A DNA stretch of 12,854 nt from Entrophospora sp. SA101 (taxonomy: Eukaryota; Glomeromycota; Glomeromycetes; Entrophosporales; Entrophosporaceae). The number at the start of each line of letters is the position of its first letter. Position 1 is the stretch's first letter. The DNA lies in contig CAUDNR010004398.1 in NCBI GenBank assembly GCA_958430865.1, positions 19,832 to 32,685 of the forward strand. The letters are read 5' to 3'. Positions 1-8,101 of the stretch are shown in pieces. The notes under the pieces are model-generated. The model did no database searches and was not told the DNA's origin. It was given only the letters and a program-made list of their open reading frames with translations. A program made the translations under genes and the position numbers.

Positions 1-79
1 TCGGCGAAAAATCCGCACATATGATTTTTTATGTGTGCTCAACTATGTTTGTGTTTATTATAATTTGTAACACCCCAAT

Positions 80-199
80 GGAATATGTACGGAACTGCGG
101 ATGTGTAAGGAAAATACTTGTAAAATGTAAGGAAAAATGCATTTTTATTTATATTTTACAAGTATTTTCCTTACACATCCGCAGTTCCGTACATATTCC
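80..199. repeat. Near-perfect 120-bp palindrome (hairpin element)
   Basis: Bases 80-139 are the reverse complement of 140-199 with no spacer. The outer 47 bp of each arm (80-126 and 153-199) match exactly. Only three positions break the symmetry (127/152, 131/148, 132/147), and two of those could pair as G-U in RNA. The centre is AAAAATGCATTTTT. A transcript would fold into one hairpin of about 60 bp. No terminal motif or target-site duplication of a known transposon family is visible, so the origin is open: a foldback element, or a recent inverted duplication at a repair junction. It lies about 65 bp upstream of the recoded fragment at 267-1019. Confidence 0.93.
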
Positions 200-219
200 G
201 TACATATTCCATACATATA
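187..219 (+). repeat. Three tandem copies of an 11-bp unit
   Basis: CCGTACATATT occurs at 187-197 and 198-208, followed by a diverged copy, CCATACATATA, at 209-219. The first copy and the first two bases of the second lie in the right arm of the palindrome. The left arm carries only one matching copy, so the array grew on one side, either after or during palindrome formation. Confidence 0.8.
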
Positions 220-266
220 TTTTCTATAGGGAAGAAGTAATTAGCTGAAAAAGAAGAAGAGTTTAA

Positions 267-1019
267 CTAAGGATTTGAAATGCTATTGACAATGTCAAGG
301 AAAATGAAAGACCAGAAATTGCTGGTACTTTAATGACTTTAGAACAACACTTTTGACCCAAGGATGATTGAGCAAATATTCAAAAAGAAAATGGAGTTGA
401 GAAAGTTATTTTTGGCAACAATTTCACTCTTGAAAATGTGGTTAAAGGCTTTAGTGAATGAACCTGAAATAGTTCAAATTCTTTTGGTTTTATTTACAAA
501 AAAAAAATAAAGAACTTGAAGAAAAGATTGCTGAATTAGAAAAAAGGAATGCTGAGTTAAAAGAAGAATTAGAAAAGAATAAACTCCTTGTTGAAAAATG
601 AACAGCAAAAGCAGAGAAGGCTGAAACAGATAATGAAATTCATTTAGAGGCTTTAGAAAGATGAACTCAGAAAGAAGCATCAGCAAAAGGAGATAGCAGA
701 GAAAAACCAAAAGTTAGAAATTTCTAGTAAAATAATTGAGAACAAAGATGCAAGAATTGGTGAATTAGAATGAGAACTAAAACAAGAAAAGGAAAAAGTA
801 GAGGTGTCTAATAAGGTAATTTCAGAAAAAGAATCACAAAACAAAAATCTCACAGAAGAAAACAAAGGATTGCAAAATCAATTGCATTTAACTGAAAAGG
901 ATTTACCTGATTTACCTAAAAAGCAAAGCAAATTTAGACGATTAAGAACAAAATTAAAAACTGAATTCCATCAATTGGTGGAAAATAAAAAAACACCAAA
1001 TCCAAGAGTTAGTTGCTAG
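267..1019 (+). pseudogene. Coiled-coil protein remnant written with TGA = Trp (Mollicutes-type code)
   Basis: The reading runs through three joined segments: 267-506, then a frame change at the A10 run (498-507); 509 to about 690; then back to the first frame to TAG at 1017-1019. Along this path of about 250 codons there is no internal TAA or TAG, but eight in-frame TGA codons (276, 354, 369, 459, 465, 599, 662, 771) and no in-frame TGG. Read as Trp they give sensible contexts such as HFWPKDDW, EKWTAKAEKAE, ERWTQKEA and ELEWELKQEKEK. The first 75 or so residues look globular and Trp-rich (GTLMTLEQHFWPKDDWANIQ). From about 509 it is a Glu/Lys/Leu heptad coiled coil (ELEEKIAELEKRNAELKEEL), ending in a basic tail. 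The 5' end is missing: TAA at 264 closes the frame and no start is visible. Known: Mollicutes, and fungal mitochondria, read TGA as Trp. Inference: DNA from a Mollicutes-related endobacterium of the fungus. I do not recognise the protein's function. Confidence 0.8.
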
Positions 1020-1683
1020 AGGTAAGTAGATAATTAATGAGAACTAACTTACACACTTTTAATAGTTTTGGGTTTTTAAAAAAGTTTCAGAGTTTTGAAA
1101 TAGTTTTATTGGAATAAAAGTCCAATCATTTGATGCAATTAAATACTAAAATTAATTATGAATAGTATGAAAAATAAAAAGGTATTAATATTAACATTAG
1201 TAACAATATTAATAATAATAATAATAATGAAAATATAGAATGACCAAACAAGTGAGAGATTCCTTGACAACAATGCAATTAATAAATCTCAGAGCTCAGG
1301 CGCTCCCCTGAAATTTAATTACATCATCATATTCTCAGAGTGGCATTCAGTTCAACCTTTTACACATTAAAGGAAGATGAGAATGATTGTAATGCTTAAA
1401 CATCCAAGCCCTTAAAAGGGCAGTTTCCCATATGCGTGTGTGAGTGTGATCTTCAATGGTTAGCGTTGCTTTGACACTTCTTATAATCACCTAAGGTTTA
1501 TAATGATCATGCATTAATAGCTGATCGTAAAAATTAGCTTATGTATGTAACTCCTTTGGAATTGGTCTTTGTATTAGTATGTATGGTGTATATGACATGT
1601 GAAGAAATGGAACTTTTTTCGTGAATAATTCATCTGATCTGTGCGACATTCTGTAATAATTACGCGTTTTTTATCCATTAAAT
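1020..1683. other. Non-coding AT-rich stretch
   Basis: I see no supportable gene here. It holds an (AAT)6 microsatellite at 1211-1228, a small perfect hairpin (GCCCTT-AA-AAGGGC, 1408-1421), and a slightly GC-richer patch at about 1285-1310. The minus strand has a 34-codon open frame ending near 1570, below what chance gives at this base composition. It may include the lost left end of the transposon remnant at 1684-2192, but no convincing second terminus was found. Confidence 0.6.
1211..1228 (+). repeat. (AAT)6 microsatellite
   Basis: Six uninterrupted AAT units, flanked by further imperfect ATT/AAT triplets. It is simple-sequence DNA with no coding context. Confidence 0.9.
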
Positions 1684-2192
1684 CTAGATATCCGTTAAAT
1701 CAAAATTTTGAATCAGTTTTTTATTATCTAATAATTTCAATTTTTCAAATGGTTTAAATGCTTTAAATTCTTTATAATCTATTTCTAAATCATCTTGTTG
1801 AAGAAAATTAAAAGCTATCTCAAAAGGAAATTATGGCATCTTTTGTTGAAACTTTAGGCATAGTGTTACTATTATATTATTAATATCATTTTTTCTCTGT
1901 TTGAAACCCCTTCAACTATATTTCTTTAATTTTCAATTTCATTATTAGATATTTCATTTTCCAAAGGGAGAATTGCAGTTTTCCTCCAACTATTATCAAT
2001 TTCGGTAATTCAAACATTTATATGCCATGTGAATCTGCTGTAGCCATATAGAAATACCCCTATCAAAAATCCGTGGAGCAAATTTATTAATAAAATCCGT
2101 TATGGCAAACTTCAATTATGATTAATATTGATAAGGGGACAATACTTAAATCTGTTTTAACAAGAAATCCGCTGTGACGAGGTTTGACTGTA
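1684..2192 (-). mobile_element. Remnant of a pogo/Tigger-like DNA transposon
   Basis: On the minus strand the element begins at 2192 with TA followed by CAGTCAAACCTCG, the kind of terminus pogo/Tigger (Tc1/mariner superfamily) elements use at TA targets. The motif CGGATTT follows three times as subterminal repeats (plus-strand AAATCCG at 2165, 2093 and 2067). Only about 180 bp inside the end, a decayed reading frame starts at 2009 with TEIDNSWRKTAILP, resembling the WRHTGIL-type motif near the C-terminus of Tigger transposases. It carries an in-frame TAA at 1926-1928 and is followed in another frame by a 48-codon acidic stretch (1830 to TAG at 1684-1686; FLQQDDLEIDYKEFKAF). The DDE catalytic core is absent, so this is an internally deleted copy. 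The opposite terminus was not identified. Family assignment rests on motif memory, not a search. Confidence 0.5.
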
Positions 2193-2220
2193 ATATATAA
2201 AAAAAATTAATAAATGGTGG

Positions 2221-2244
2221 TTAACCGGTTAATTAACCGGTTAA
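2221..2244. repeat. Tandem duplicated palindrome, TTAACCGGTTAA x2
   Basis: The 12-bp perfect palindrome TTAACCGGTTAA occurs twice back to back, so the 24-bp block is itself palindromic. Each unit contains AACCGGTT (2223-2230, 2235-2242), the consensus site of the Grainyhead/CP2 transcription-factor family, which is known in fungi. A third AACCGGTT lies at 11139-11146 with similar flanks (GGTTAAACCACC, against GGTGGTTAACC here), so the block could equally be part of a dispersed repeat. Function is unproven. Confidence 0.7.
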
Positions 2245-2483
2245 TAATATTATTATCTATGCTGTTTGTATTAGTAGGTATCTAGAATTTATGACATGAT
2301 TACATAAAAATATGCAAACGTTAATATTAGTTTTAAAATATGGCTCTGCTACGTTGCAGACACATGATTTGCGAGCTCAAAACATTCTTCAAAATCAAAA
2401 AATTTCATCTATATGATGAATTATAACAGTTTATACCAAGACAATTTTTCCTTAATTAATTATTATAATAATATGGCTATCAG

Positions 2484-3487
2484 TCACCGGGCATTGCATT
2501 GTAGGTTCGTAGCAAACCATTGTGCAAATATTTGATGAATATCTTTTTTATTTGTTAAATACTGCCGTATAGTTGTTAGTTGGTATAACCAATGACTTGA
2601 TAAGGCTTTAGGGGATATTAAAGCAACGTCAATATAATTTACGTACCAATTTGGATTTCATATTCAAAGGTTTCTTTATTAATATCATGTAAATAAGTGT
2701 ATGTTAAATTGAGAGGGTTATGCTTTCCAAAGAAAGACCTGACAGAAAGTTAGTTTTCCCAAATGCTGTACTTTCAAAGTTCATAATGCAATTTGTAATG
2801 CAATGCAGATTACAAGGCATTCGGTAAAAGAAATACTGGTTAAATTTGACAACTAGCATCAGACATATAGGCAGTGTTATCTATGTGCCAAAATCCCATT
2901 TTCTCGCGACTAATATCATTTCCTTCGCATTTTTTTGCTGCTTTAACTCTTTAGCTACAGTATTCCCATTACATCCAAGTCATCGATCTTTGTAATGGTA
3001 ATTGTATGCAGATTTTTGCCTTCATTCCGATGAGCAAAAAGATCATTTGTCGCCACGTGTGCTTTCATCACTCATTATACCATAAGAATAAGAACGCAAT
3101 TTGGCGACTTTAGGACAATGCTTAGGAAGGCATAAGGTAGCAACTATTATTCTAGCGTGACATAGTTCTGGTTAAAGCCAGTGATCTGGTTTCTCATCTG
3201 TTGAAAAATGTATAATGATTTCTAGTACATTCAACAGTGTACTGAAGTATTGACCGTTAAAGTGACTGGAGTTACATATGCTGATTGATGTTGATGAACT
3301 AGGTTCGAAAGACGAGAAATATCCATCATATAGATAATACTTTAGCATCCCGAAATATGACTCTTAATTGGACTACTGGTTTGCGTTTTGTATTATTCAA
3401 TATGAGTCCTTTTGATAGGTCCTCTTTTGTTGGAATGTCTGCTATTGATTCTTTATATACTACATTTGTCTGTATTTTATTTGGTTG
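2484..3487 (-). pseudogene. Multiply frameshifted pseudogene, probable transposon-type family
   Basis: A chain of reading-frame pieces runs on the minus strand. 3487-3328 gives 53 codons to TGA (IADIPTKEDLSKGLILNNTK). 3327-3046 gives 94 codons with one TAA (ICNSSHFNGQYFSTLLNVLE, then YGIMSDESTRGDK). A one-base shift then gives FAHRNEGKNLHTITITKIDD. 2973-2884 returns to the earlier frame (CNGNTVAKELKQQ). After TAG 2881-2883, pieces reading DNTAYMS, RMPCNLHC and KHNPLNLTYTYLHD change frame repeatedly. 2609-2487 gives 41 codons (SSHWLYQLTTIRQYLTNKKD). The pieces join collinearly into one protein, which chance open frames would not do. The IM.DEST motif resembles the start of the RNase H-like core in hAT-type transposases (DUF4371-like), and the whole resembles a family I associate with Glomeromycotina genomes. 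Further decayed pieces may reach 2260. I am sure of decay, moderately sure it was a gene, and unsure of the family. Confidence 0.55.
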
Positions 3488-4308
3488 CTAAAAGTCAAAG
3501 ATATTTATTATATTTTCTATTTGTAATTGTCAAATATAGTAATGATATTATCTCTTTATTCTGGTGAACGATGAATTCTCCAATTATCATTTTGTATTTT
3601 TGGAATGGAGGTTATAGTCTATTTTTCCCACCACTATAAACAATATATCATTTATTTTATTATATTCTATTACTATCATAATAATTTTATTCGTTTTACC
3701 TCACATTCCATCTTGTTCTGTTCTTATTTCTATTTTCTTTAGTTAAATAAGACGAATCATTGAATTCAAAAAGGAACCATGGAAGAAGAGAATTTCATCA
3801 CACAAATGGGACCATAGCTAAAGAGGAAGGAATAAGAGTTACAGGATATAATGTATATATACTCACATTTTTCATAACCAACATTCAACAACAACCACGA
3901 TTTATTTATTTATTTGCTTATTTCAAGTAGTGATTGGCAACTAGACTCTTTTAGTTCCTTCATCGGAAGGAAATATGATGATAATAAAGGTAACAGTAAA
4001 ATAATATATATGGACAGGCTTTAAAACTACAAATTTTTAGATGCGCGGGCACAAAGCAACAATTCAAATCTTTAACTTATCTGATAGATGACATTTTATT
4101 AAAAGATTAATGGTAATTAATTATAATTATCCACCATAATTACAAAAAAAAAATTACATCCTATTCTTTGCTTCATTATTTTAAATTAGTCATTATTATT
4201 ATTAAAAAAATAAAGATTAATTTATAATTTTTTCTTCTAAGGAATATTGTTTATATATATACAAACATACAAAAAAAAATTTTTTTTTTTCTATAAGATT
4301 AATAAAAT
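3488..4308. other. Non-coding stretch, including the transporter's 3' flank
   Basis: No gene is supported. A 59-codon stop-free frame (3751-3927, +) is within chance expectation for this base composition. Downstream of the transporter stop (on the minus strand, below 4309) lie an A9T11 tract (4271-4290) and AT-rich runs. The first AATAAA on the minus strand is at 4100-4095, about 210 nt past the stop. It is a possible poly(A) signal, but fungal 3' ends often lack a clear AATAAA, so this is weak. Confidence 0.5.
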
Positions 4309-5923
4309 TTAGATATGTTCATCTTCAGGCAATAATGGTTGATTTTCGGTGGTTGATGCTAGTGGATACGAGAAGCATGGTGGGGGACGTATGACATTAT
4401 TAAAGATAAATGTTCCAAGTATTAAAATAATAAATCCTAAATTAAAAAAATAAAAATATTAGTATATATAATTAATTAATATATATAATTAATTGATATA
4501 TTATGTAATTAATTAGCATATACAATTAATTGATATATATAATGATGATGATGATGATTCAGCACTTTGTGTTAAATATTTACCAAAAACTTGTAACCAA
4601 GAGAAAACCTCCCAACCTAATACTAGAGAAACCATCCAAATGAATACTATACGAGAAGTATCAATAGTGGATCTTGAGGTGGCACTAATAGATCTTGTTA
4701 CTGACAAACCAAAAAAATTGAAAAAAGCAATAGAGAAACAAATTGCAATCCCAGCAATCCAAATTTGTTGATAAGAGATGATTTGATTCCAACCGGCTGG
4801 TATATTAAAATAACCATCTGGTTGATGAACACCAATGGTAAAGTGTAATATGATCATTCCAAAAATCACTGTTCCCAAACCAAAAATTCCCTCATAACCT
4901 ACAGCTTTCAATGGTTTGACGCGATATGTTTCCATGATTTTTTCCTCAAGAACAAATTGAGATGCAGTAAATACTTGTGCAAATATAATACAAAATATTC
5001 CTAAAATTGCATGTGATACATCTTTATCTTCTTTATCATTATTTGGTTTGATGATGCTATTATCAAATGTTGTTATATTATTGAAATCATCATAATCACT
5101 GCTAACAAGATCATTTGTAAGTTTTGGTGGAAATAATACACTACTCATACCAACAATTGTTACACCTAATACTACAAGTAAAAGTGAAAACCAATGATAA
5201 GGATATAAATGTCTTCGAAGAAATAATACAGAAAATGTCCCAGTAAATAATACAACTGCTCCACGAAGCATTTGATAAACTGATGCAGTAGTATATATCA
5301 ACCCAACATTCATTAACTTTAAAATTTAGAGAATTTAGTGAGAGAGAGAGCGGAGTAATAATAAATAGTAAATTTGATAATAAAATATTGATATTATACC
5401 AATAGTAAAATTTGATAAAATAATAATGATGGTGATAATAGTTACATACCGTAGTACCACAAATATCACACATTGTTGGAAACCAAAATAAAAATATTTT
5501 CCAACCTTTCAATTCTTTAGTAGGAACATTAATATCTTCTTCAACAATAATATTGTCAGCATTAGAGGTAATGTCATTATTATCAATACTAGTTTGGTTG
5601 TTCCCTTGAGGTAAAGGCAAGTATCCATCATTGTTACTATTATCATTATCATCAGCAACACCATTTCCTTTTGAATTTTTTTTACCTTTATTATCATCGT
5701 CATTATGATACTCCCAAGCCAATAAAACATAACCAGCCAGAAAACACAAAGTCTCTCCGATAAACATATTCAAAGTTTGCCAAACTGGTTGTTCAAAATA
5801 CTTTTTATTCGTTTCTTGATCACAGTTTTCAACACATTGCATATCTTGAAGTTTATTGAGTATGGTATTGCACACGCCACTAATTAACATTCCTGTTACC
5901 AAAAATTTTGTAGATACAGACAT
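4309..5923 (-). CDS. SLC35F6-like transporter of the drug/metabolite transporter superfamily, three exons
   Basis: Spliced as exon 1 5923-5450, exon 2 5316-4584, exon 3 4436-4309, giving 444 codons and TAA. The start at 5923 (AAAATGT, purine at -3) places the first membrane helix (TKFLVTGMLISGVCNTIL) at the N-terminus; an in-frame ATG at 5974 only adds a poor 17-residue leader. About ten hydrophobic segments are visible. The pieces around both splices match the family: CDICGTT/LMNVGL, LRGAVVLFTGTFSV (176-189), FVLEEK...PLKAVGYEGIFG (279-304), SIAFFNFFGLSVT (353-365) and LGWEVFSWLQVF/GFIILILGT across intron 2. Human SLC35F6 is about 370 residues. The extra length is mostly an Asn/Asp-rich loop (about 74-135) between helices 2 and 3, plus a shorter one at 225-258. 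The tail carries ENQPLL (433-438), an ExxxLL-type sorting signal; the human protein has a comparable one and is reported at lysosomes and mitochondria. The substrate is not established for this family. No disrupting mutation is seen. Confidence 0.92.
4437..4583 (-). other. Intron 2 of the SLC35F6-like gene (147 nt), repeat-rich
   Basis: The donor GTAAAT starts at 4583 and the acceptor TTTAATTTAG ends at 4437. The intron is phase 1: G of exon 2 plus GA of exon 3 makes Gly403. Its middle is four diverged copies of a roughly 17-24-bp unit built on TATAATTAATTGATAT (about 4464-4540), next to a GAT/ATG microsatellite at 4541-4558. Unspliced reading adds about 23 residues (including a serine run) and stops, which would delete the last membrane helix and the sorting tail. 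Confidence 0.88.
5317..5449 (-). other. Intron 1 of the SLC35F6-like gene (133 nt)
   Basis: The donor GTATGT starts at 5449 directly after ACG (Thr158). The acceptor is TTTAAAG at 5317, directly before TTA (Leu159). The intron is phase 0. It contains a GA-rich tract near 5338-5351 and trinucleotide-rich AT sequence. The join restores the conserved CDICGTT/LMNVGL stretch. Without removal the frame runs into a stop inside later sequence and loses the conserved helices. Confidence 0.9.
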
Positions 5924-6027
5924 TTTTAAATAGTAATAATATGAAGAGGGAGAAAAAAAATTTTTAAGCCTCAAATCAAAAACAGTTGATATTTTTAATA
6001 TTTAATATTTTTATTATTTATACCACA
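5924..6027 (-). promoter_or_regulatory. Candidate promoter of the SLC35F6-like gene
   Basis: These 104 bp separate the transporter start from the ATG of the divergent broken gene at 6028. On the minus strand a TATAAATA box lies at 6022-6015, about 95 bp before the start codon. A pyrimidine-rich tract (TTTTTTTTCTCCCTCTTC, roughly 5959-5942) follows just before the ATG, a common arrangement in fungal promoters. This is positional inference; no start site is shown by sequence alone. Confidence 0.35.
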
Positions 6028-6397
6028 ATGGGAAGTAATAATGCACCACTTAAGATTACTTTATTTGGAAAATTGGAAACACCCGAAATCTGTATTACCG
6101 AACAAATTCACTATAGTAATTAGAAAAATATTTAGAAAGATGTTGAAGAACTGTGGAAAAATTTTAAACAATTATTTTATTTAACAAAATAATAACTGAA
6201 TCCATGAATTGTCTAAAGAAGGAAAGAATCCACTGCCTTCACTTAAAAAATCGCTATCAACGAAAGCCGACTCTAGAAAAAAAACAATAGAAGCAATTTA
6301 AGGATAGATCAATGTGGAAAAGAAAAAGAATAAAAAGGTGGAGGGCGAAGAGAGCAATGAAGAAGATACTAATGTTGGTAATGAAGTTCGTTATTAA
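6028..6397 (+). pseudogene. Broken gene fragment divergent from the transporter
   Basis: ATG at 6028 opens a 31-codon frame (MGSNNAPLKITLFGKLETPE...) closed by TAG at 6121. The same frame then gives KDVEELWKNFKQLFYLTK after a second TAG. From 6206 another frame reads ELSKEGKNPLPSLKKSLSTK, is interrupted by TAA 6299 and TAG 6305, and continues with a highly charged segment (INVEKKKNKKVEGEESNEED) to TAA 6395-6397. The amino-acid texture (basic and acidic blocks, Pro-Ser-Leu-Lys) looks like a decayed nuclear or DNA-associated protein, but I do not recognise it. With at least three stops and one frame change it cannot encode a protein as written. Two short introns hiding the breaks is an alternative I could not make work. 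Confidence 0.4.
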
Positions 6398-7727
6398 TAG
6401 TAATGATAAAAGGAATAATGAAAATATAGCATAGGGTTTTCAAAGAATAGGTAATACTCGTAATGGCTTTGGATTCGAATACTTTCTCCCACACAGGTAC
6501 TCTGGCACTTTTTTCTTATCCTTCCTATAAATTAGCATTAATAGTATCAAAATAAAGAATAACTTCTCTTCGTATATAGCATATCTTTGTCTCTGTATTT
6601 TGTTGTCATATCTGTTAAAATGTTTATGTTGATTATGTTACTTATATGCCTTTTTTAAATTTATAAATAAAAAACTATGCAAAGTGAAATTTTAAAAGAA
6701 ATCAAATTCTTTTAAGAAATAAATGGTCCTTTAGATATTTGAGATAGAAAATAAGATTATTTTTCCTTTTCCAATTGTATTATAACTGCATTTTTAATTA
6801 GAAAACGCCATATGTGAAAAGCAAATATTTACGTAATCTTATGTAGATATTATAGATATTATAAAAAAATTAATTAATGTCGTGATCACTACCTCCCAAA
6901 TATTTTTATTGTCAAGACATTGATTAATTGGATCTTTGGCATATGTGTCAGCCTTGTTGCTTTGATACTTCTAACAATATTCATTTTTATAAAAAATTTT
7001 TTTTGAAATTTTAAGAGCACATCTGACGCTATATATACTATCATGGGGAATTATAAGAATTCCACCACCCCACTTCAAGACTAAATCAATTTTTCATTCA
7101 ACGTTCTAGATTTAAGATATATAGGTATTACTAATTATTTATAAATTTTTTTTTTTTTAAAAAATAATTATAAAAACATCTTTGAAAAATTCTGGATCAG
7201 TCCAACAATCCTATAATATCTAGCGAACGGCCATTAACCCGTGGTGGGTTGCGTGGGAACCAACTTGCCAAGTAATTGCCATTCTTTGGCCCAATCTTAT
7301 GCCTTCTCAGATTATTACAACATTACTATCGTTAGCATGATTAATATGATGATGAGATGGGATTCCTGTTCGTAATAATGATCGCCTTGTGACTTCGTTC
7401 ATTGGGTAAATAACTTTTTTTTATTTTTTCACATAAATATGGGCCGATTTTTACATTAAATAGTGGTATTTCTATTACAGTCAGGATTTCTTTGTTGATC
7501 AATTCATGCATTTTACAAATGAATTAACATGATGCTAATAGTTCTTTATCTTAAAAATGTTCACACTTGTAAGAATTGAAATAAATACTATAGAACTTGC
7601 TCTTCCATAATCACTCAATAATTATTTAAATTGTTCAAAGTATGCCTTTTCTGAAATTGGAGTTGATTTTATTTGACTAGTGGATAAAACTTACTGCGCC
7701 TACTCAATGTGCTTTTTTTATAAAATA
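6398..7727. other. Non-coding stretch of about 1.3 kb
   Basis: I see no gene. The sequence is mostly AT-rich, with poly-T/A runs near 7000-7010 and 7145-7165. One patch at about 7215-7310 is clearly GC-richer than its surroundings and contains a small hairpin (AACCC-GTGGT-GGGTT near 7237). It could be a SINE fragment or other inserted piece, but I find no pol III boxes or terminal repeats that would establish that. Confidence 0.5.
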
Positions 7728-7890
7728 TACAGTCAACCCCCTCTAAGTGCACTCCTTCTAAGTGCACGCTTTCATTCATTCCCAAGCTCGGAAATTAGAG
7801 ATAAGTACACATCCCCTTCCCCTGCACTGCACGGTCTTTTTTCATTCCCACCTATATAAAACTCCCTCTCAAGTGCACCCCGTGACTTTC
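7728..7890 (+). mobile_element. Terminus of a pogo-like DNA transposon or derived MITE
   Basis: TA at 7728-7729 is followed by CAGTCAACCCCCTCTAAGTG. This is the same TACAGTCAA start as the remnant ending at 2192 but a different family beyond that. The motif CTYTAAGTGCAC recurs as a subterminal repeat at 7741-7752 and 7755-7767, with a close third copy (CTCTCAAGTGCAC) at 7866-7878. Base composition is much richer in C than the surroundings. No transposase frame and no matching inverted end (GTGCACTTAGAG) were found downstream, so this is a solo or broken end. The right boundary is approximate. Confidence 0.5.
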
Positions 7891-7952
7891 ACATGATCGT
7901 TGTCCAATAAAAATTGTGCGACGTTATTAAATTAAAATACATTTTCTTTAAA

Positions 7953-8101
7953 GAATTGATTTTTTGTAAGAGATGATAAAGAATTAAATTTTGGTAAATA
8001 ATAATAAAGAATATAAAGAATTAAATTTATTATTAGTAAAAGTTAAAGAATTAAATTTATTAGTATGACAGAATTATTTTGTAAGAGGTGGATAAAGAAT
8101 T
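7953..8101 (+). repeat. AT-rich degenerate tandem repeats
   Basis: AAAGAATTAAATTT occurs three times (7978-7991, 8015-8028, 8045-8058), the last two as a 30-bp tandem. A longer pair flanks these: GAATTGATTTTTTGTAAGAG near 7954 and GAATTATTTTGTAAGAGGTG near 8071, each followed by a GATAAAGAATT-type end. The pattern suggests local duplication of a roughly 110-bp block. No coding potential is seen. Confidence 0.65.

Noticed and set aside
21..248. 75-codon plus-strand frame from ATG 21
   Set aside because: It is open mainly because it crosses the palindrome; residues mirror the hairpin and have no protein-like texture.
474..865. Two overlapping minus-strand frames of 78 and 61 codons
   Set aside because: They are antisense shadows of the Glu/Lys-rich coiled-coil coding on the plus strand, which reads as Leu/Phe/Ser on the other strand.
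267..1019. Mitochondrial origin (a numt) for the TGA = Trp fragment
   Set aside because: Fungal mitochondria also read TGA as Trp, but a long Glu/Lys coiled coil with a Trp-rich head matches no standard mitochondrial gene or intron-encoded protein I know. It is not excluded by sequence alone.
5509..5730. 73-codon minus-strand frame inside exon 1 of the transporter
   Set aside because: It is an alternative frame of the Asn/Asp-rich loop, giving Met/Ile repeats.
6469..6490. GGATTCGAATAC resembling a pol III B box
   Set aside because: No A box at the right distance upstream and no cloverleaf can be drawn.
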